From: Tethya wilhelma
Taxonomy: Eukaryota; Porifera; Demospongiae; Tethyida; Tethyidae
Reading direction: 5' to 3'
Assembly (NCBI GenBank): GCA_964030475.1
Contig: CAXIPT010000001.1
Coordinates: forward strand, 11,933,823 to 11,997,822
DNA length: 64,000 nt
Shown here: in pieces, positions 59,428 through 64,000 of the stretch
Layout of the letters: each line of letters opens with the position of its first letter
How positions within the stretch are numbered: position 1 is the stretch's first letter
Notes under the pieces: model-generated
Databases searched by the model: none
The model's input: only the letters and a program-made list of their open reading frames with translations
Told to the model about the DNA's origin: nothing
Position numbers and translations under genes: made by a program

Positions 59428-62298
59428 TTGTAGTGATCTTCAAAATCAATATCTAATGGACATTGGCATGGTAGGAGAACTCGAAAGGGTGCTTGATGAA
59501 TTCAGCTACAGCCCGGATGTCATCTCTGAAGCCTTTTGTGTAATTGCTTGTTTGTCAGATGTTGGTGAGTTGCATAAGTAGGTGTTTGGTCACCATTGCT
59601 GTGTAAATTTTGTTTCAACCTCTCTATCTCATATTATTACAGAATCCTTTCAAGAAGCTGTCATTTCCCACTCCCTCCATAAACCTATGCTAAATGCCAT
59701 TGAAAGACATGCAACTCATGAAATGCTCGTAGAGACTGCATTGGAAATGCTGATACTGCTCTCACAAAACAGTACAACAGAATTATGCTTCTTACTGCAA
59801 TAAGTGTTAAAAAGTAGTTAATACTTTTTGTAGGGTCACTAATTACTCTTCTGAATGACTGTGATATTTTGGGCATTACTGTTACCATCATGAAAAAACA
59901 CCTCGTGCTACCTGGTAAGACTAAGGTTAGCAAGCATTCTCTCTGTTGATTCATCTCTTCACATTATCTGTAGCTGTTCAACGTAAAGGCTGTCTACTGA
60001 TTCGCCTGCTGTGTACCTCAGAGCCTCTCACTTCAAAATCACTCTGTACTTCCTTAGCAAAAGTTGTTGTGGATGCTCTTTCTAGAAAAAATGCTGTGGG
60101 GGTTCAAGCTGAAGTAATTTACATAATTTTATCAATTCTTTTTTCAAGATATTTATTGTGGTTTCTCAACAGGCTGCTATGTGTGCTCTTACATTGTTGC
60201 AATGTTCGTCTGAAATGGCTGAAGCTCTTGTAAAGGGAGACATTCATTTGATATTGTTTGGAATACTTTGTCATATCGAAGATGATGATGTTTCCCTTGT
60301 CAGCTCCTTTCATTCACCTGAACCAAGGCCCCAGGCTGGTAGTGCATTGCCCACTGATAGTAGTACAAGTGAAGAAAGTGATGCAGGAAAATGTAAGTAA
60401 TTTTGTACCACCGTGTTTTTGCAGGGTTTACTATGGTATCATACATTTATTAAATCCAGTACTCTTTCAAGTTGGTACTGACATTATTTATGCTCTAAGT
60501 TGCCAACTGGACTTCAAGCAGGCAATGTTGATGACTGCTGTTAAAGATGGTTTGGTTGAGGTCAGTGCTGTTTGGGTGCATACACTATTGCTGCATATTT
60601 AGAATTGTTGTGTAAGGTTTGTTTGGATCTCCATATCTTTAGGGTGTAGAAGTTCTAATTGGGCTTGGAGCTGATGTGAATACTGGAGAAGAGCCCAACA
60701 CACCAATTTGTTTAGCAGTCAAATCCAAGAACAGTGATATGGTCTCTCTTCTTCTTCAGCATGGAGTAAGTAGTGTTCACAAAGCCCTGGAAATAGCCTT
60801 AGAAATGAAGTTAGATCGAATTTTGGGATTGCTGTTCGAACATTTAAATTCACTTGGAGAAAAGCGTCAGGGTTTGGTCAGCTTGAGTGGAATGAAGTTG
60901 AAAACAATAAAGCCAGAATGGGTTTTGCCTTCACTTGGTGAGAAGCATATTTCACACAAGCATAGTCGGCACAGACGAAATAGAAGTCTAGGGCATATGA
61001 AAGACCTTATTGACATGCGTCGAAGGAGTATTGGTTGCATTAGTGACAAGAGTTTGGAAGTTTTGAGAAACAGCAGTGCAGCTAAAGAAATGAGTAGTCT
61101 AAGATCCAATGAACAAGGTGGTGAGGCATCAAGCTTGCTTGTATCAAATTCTCGTGGTGTTTCTCCTCAACGTCCCACAAATTTACATGTACTGGACAGA
61201 AGGCATTCTGCTTTTGAACTATTGCCCTCTCAGCATTCACATTTTGTTCATCGGGCTCCATCTGAAGGTGACACTTCACCAACTGAGAGTAGTGAAGAGG
61301 AACCTAATTCTATATCTACTCCAAAGCAGAGACGAAGTGGTGTCACTACAAACCCGCTCTATGCTTCTAGCTTTCAACCTCGCTTAAGTCCTATTCATGG
61401 AACTCCGACTAATAGTCTGCAGAGAAACACTACATTAGAAACTATTACTGATGAAATAGACTCAGACACGAATGTGAATTCCAATGCTGAATCAACTCCT
61501 AGAGACAATGTCAGTCTTAATATGCCATCTGCTGATGTTTCTTTCAATTCAAGCAGAAACACACCACGATCTAAACGACAGCAAGTCAAGGAAATTATAT
61601 CAGGTGCAAGAAGACTCCCATTCAGCAATGTTGATGTTTACACCCAGCAAAGGAGGCTGAGTACGGAAAGCTTGGACAAAGAAGAAAGTTTAAATAATGA
61701 AAATAACAAAGAGTTTTTTCTTAGCCCAAATCAGCTTGTTCATCACTTCAGAAAGTTTCGTAAGAAACGTAAACGAAAGCCTTCAAGCTACTCTTCAGCT
61801 GTATCAATGCGTCCTGAATCTCCAGTTGAGATCTACCCATCGAAAGAGTACTATGATGAGATTGAATCACAATTTCTGAGTGAAACGTCAGATAAAAGTA
61901 TTTCAGTAAGTACTAATGCTAGTTCAGTGTTTTCACCAGCTGGAAATTCTTTGTCTTTTCAAGCCAGTGGATATCGTAAAACTAGCTCTGATTCTTCCAC
62001 TGTGTTCATCACCCCAGCCAGTAGTCGAAAGTCAAGCTTTGAGCAATCATATACCAATCGTCATCACTCTTCACGAGATGAGGTTGACTTTCAAAGTAGT
62101 AGTTTATACGAGGCAATACCTGAAGAATGTGTTACACCTTCTGCTCCTATTGTTGATCCAGTGAAAAGATTAGATCTTTCTTCAAATGTTCTCGTTAGTA
62201 TACAAGACCTCATTGGTGGCAACGCAGGGGGCCTTGTTGTTCAACGCCTGAAAGGCTTGCAAATACTCAATCTGAAGCAAAACAATCTATCACAACTT
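59428..62298 (+). CDS. LRRK: LRRK2-like kinase, N-terminal part, inverted contig
   Basis: Seven or more exons read on + because this contig is flipped: about 59428-59565, 59641-59770, 59834-59910, 59973-60112, 60173-60394, 60473-60560 and 60645-62298. The first five encode all-helical armadillo-like repeats (VISEAFCVIACLSDVG, MLVETALEMLILLSQNS, AAMCALTLLQCSSEMAEAL). Ankyrin repeats follow (AMLMTAVKDGLVEVGVEVL, NTPICLAVKSKNSDMVSLL). A Ser-rich linker has RHRRNRSLG and MRRRSIG, like the 14-3-3 site region between ankyrin and LRR repeats in human LRRK2. The last exon ends in the first LRRs, shared with the other half. The true N-terminus is missing: the first exon follows an acceptor near the N at 59367. 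There is no start codon. Confidence 0.9.
62010..62298 (+). other. Contig-end overlap, arm 2 (289 bp)
   Basis: The inverted partner of 59078-59366. If the contig 59368-62298 is reversed, its end abuts and overlaps the end of the previous contig and the reading frame continues without change. Confidence 0.95.
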
Positions 62299-62299
62299 N

Positions 62300-62532
62300 T
62301 AGCCATTCCTGTTACATTTCCAATATTTTTTTTTTACTAGTGGAAATTTAGAGTGGTCAAGATCTTGACCACGGTCGCAGGTGCAGAGCAGATGGAAGTT
62401 GCCGCTCCTTGGTGGTATAATACGTAAATCATTTTCATACCTGCTATACCCACCATGAGCACTCCACATTTGAGTGCAGCTGGTAGCTGAAGTTTTTCTC
62501 AGTGTTGAATGACTTCCAGAACGAATGTACAA
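62300..62532 (-). other. Unassigned ORF on the next contig, possible LRRK 5' exon
   Basis: A minus-strand frame encodes SHSTLRKTSATSCTQMWSAH and LRIIPPRSGNFHLLCTCDRG. A 'gtatga' donor-like site lies near 62440. I recognise no family. If the preceding contig is turned round, this contig lies directly upstream of the LRRK N-terminal exons on the same strand, so it could hold earlier LRRK exons; that is a guess from position. Confidence 0.3.
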
Positions 62533-62692
62533 TATGGCTATAGAGTAATATGTGCATTTATATACTTGTGTGGAATCTCCTCCTCGATAGCCAAGTATTC
62601 ATTCCTTCAAGTGATCTTAAGAAAACTGAGTAGGCATATTATAATTTTCAAAAGCAATGAAAGAATAATTATTGGTTTTAACTATTTCAGTG

Positions 62693-63363
62693 TAGTTAAG
62701 GACTGGGTCAGCTCACTGTCAGCTGAGTTTTACATGTGAGTTGTAAAACTACAATAAATTTAATTTGTATCTCATTAAACAGCGACCGCATGTGATTGCT
62801 TCAGTTCAGTGCAATACTAAGTAGTCTGACAAGAAGCAAGAGTAAGGCTGAAAATAGACTTGAGTGTTGAATGGAGTAGAAGTGCTTGGTTTTAAGCAGC
62901 GCTGACTTGATGCAGTGTCTACATTTTGCAGCTAAGTATTTATAGCGTACTTTTTGGAAACAAGCTACCAGACAGCAATGGTGCCCATGGATATAATCGT
63001 TAATGAGATGCAAAACTGGTAAATTTTGGAGTTTTATTATTTCTAAGAATGATATTGAAAAAGTATACTATTGGATTTTAGTTCACCTAGGTATAAAGCG
63101 TATGAGCTCCTCAGAGTGGCTGTAGATATTTGGCAAGCTCTCAGTTTATCGTGTTGAATTGCTATTACATTGATGGGCTTGCCACCTGCTATTACATCAT
63201 TGAAAAATTAATAATTAACTTAATTTACTTTTTTGTAAACTTTAATCCCTAACCCTTACTTCTATAATACTTTGTATCTTCCTGTCATCAGTCTTATTAG
63301 AAATATCAAGCTTTGAAATGTGTTGAAAAATTGGTCAAAACTTACCTGACTCGGTCCTTAATA
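62693..63363. repeat. Possible relative of the 4208-4897 element
   Basis: 'gttaaggactgggtcag' on the left and 'ctgactcggtccttaatat' on the right are inverted and about 670 bp apart, resembling the 'cattaaggactgggtc' ends of the element at 4208. The interior is not palindromic. No gene is seen from 62533 to 64000 apart from short ORFs. Confidence 0.5.
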
Positions 63364-63564
63364 TAATTACCCTGGGATAGATATCCTCATTGAGATATTC
63401 TAAATATGATCTAATGTAAAAAAATGTGATGTATGTAAACATACGAGAAATCAAAATAGACATAATGGTGCATACATTTCTGAACAAAAATTGTATCGTA
63501 GACAATATCCTATGGTTTACTGTATTGCACAACATACCTTACATGCACTATGTTAGAACCAGGC

Positions 63565-63672
63565 CAGCATTTTCACCATTTATTACCGAGTTTGAACGTT
63601 GAGTTGACCATTATATGTTTCCAAAATTAATATTGATTACACAAGATACAAGGCACAAAATGGTGAAAATGC
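63565..63672. repeat. Short foldback repeat
   Basis: 'agcattttcaccattt' is inverted against 'aaatggtgaaaatgc' about 105 bp away. Non-coding. Confidence 0.65.
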
Positions 63673-64000
63673 AAAAACTGTAAATTATCAAATATGCATG
63701 CATTAACAGCATTCAGTGGTCATGATGCTGTGTTTTAACATTTTTAATTTTGATTTCCAACAAAATTTGCCAACCTGTAAATGTTGTATATATTCATTTG
63801 GAACAGTACTCATCTTCAAATAATCTAACAGTAGCTTTCATGTACAGAAGATACAATATTGAAGAAGAAAAGATACAAATTTGAAGAAGAAAAGGAAATA
63901 GAAGAGAAGGAGGAGGAAGCCCAAGGCTAGAAGCACTACAGATTGGATTCTAAATCTGTCAATAATTCTGAGTCTGGATGCCCATCTATTCTATTTGAAG

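Noticed and set aside
59078..62298. A genuine inverted gene duplication of LRRK
   Set aside because: Both identical arms end exactly at N characters and the two halves are complementary parts of one protein, not duplicates.

Overview
This is nuclear DNA from an animal. The genes are intron-rich, mostly with GT-AG introns of 50-120 bp, the intergenic DNA is AT-rich, and microsatellites and foldback elements are frequent. The gene set (Flightless-I, Lgl, a LRRK2-type Roco kinase, RINT1, SPT2 and the metazoan-type uniporter subunit EMRE) together with compact introns points to an early-branching metazoan. A demosponge similar to Amphimedon is my best guess; this is inference from style, not a database match. 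Six single N characters (6050, 6538, 11256, 48894, 59367, 62299) mark contig joins in a draft scaffold.

Layout. 1-7250: repeats only. A ~355-bp tandem satellite is interrupted by a decayed zinc-finger/tyrosine-recombinase element (2073-3450) and a 690-bp foldback element (4208-4897), followed by a 53-bp minisatellite. 7252-16268 (-): two tandem paralogues encoding small secreted/membrane Reeler-domain proteins. The downstream copy (B) is intact; copy A has an in-frame stop and no clear start. 18455-23477 (-): SPT2 histone chaperone (SPTY2D1). 23598-31639 (+): RINT1, head-to-head with SPT2 across 120 bp. 32757-33011 (-): EMRE/SMDT1 in one exon, head-to-head with FLII across 197 bp. 33209-41537 (+): Flightless-I (LRRs plus gelsolin repeats), containing a 1,185-bp near-perfect tandem duplication of internal exons. 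42495-50345 (+): lethal(2) giant larvae (Lgl). 51206-59366 (-) and 59428-62298 (+): one LRRK2-like kinase gene split by an inverted contig. The two halves share a perfect 289-bp inverted overlap, so 59368-62298 is misoriented. 62300-64000: another contig, with repeats and one unassigned ORF.

The genes do not form a pathway. Two shared divergent promoters (SPT2/RINT1, EMRE/FLII) reflect a compact genome. FLII next to Lgl repeats the human 17p11.2 arrangement (FLII beside LLGL1), a candidate ancient microsyntenic pair. I found no novel multi-gene system. The strongest observations are the FLII-Lgl linkage, the LRRK2-like protein carrying the human Parkinson-mutation residues, the misassembly of that gene, the FLII exon duplication, and the decayed Reeler copy.
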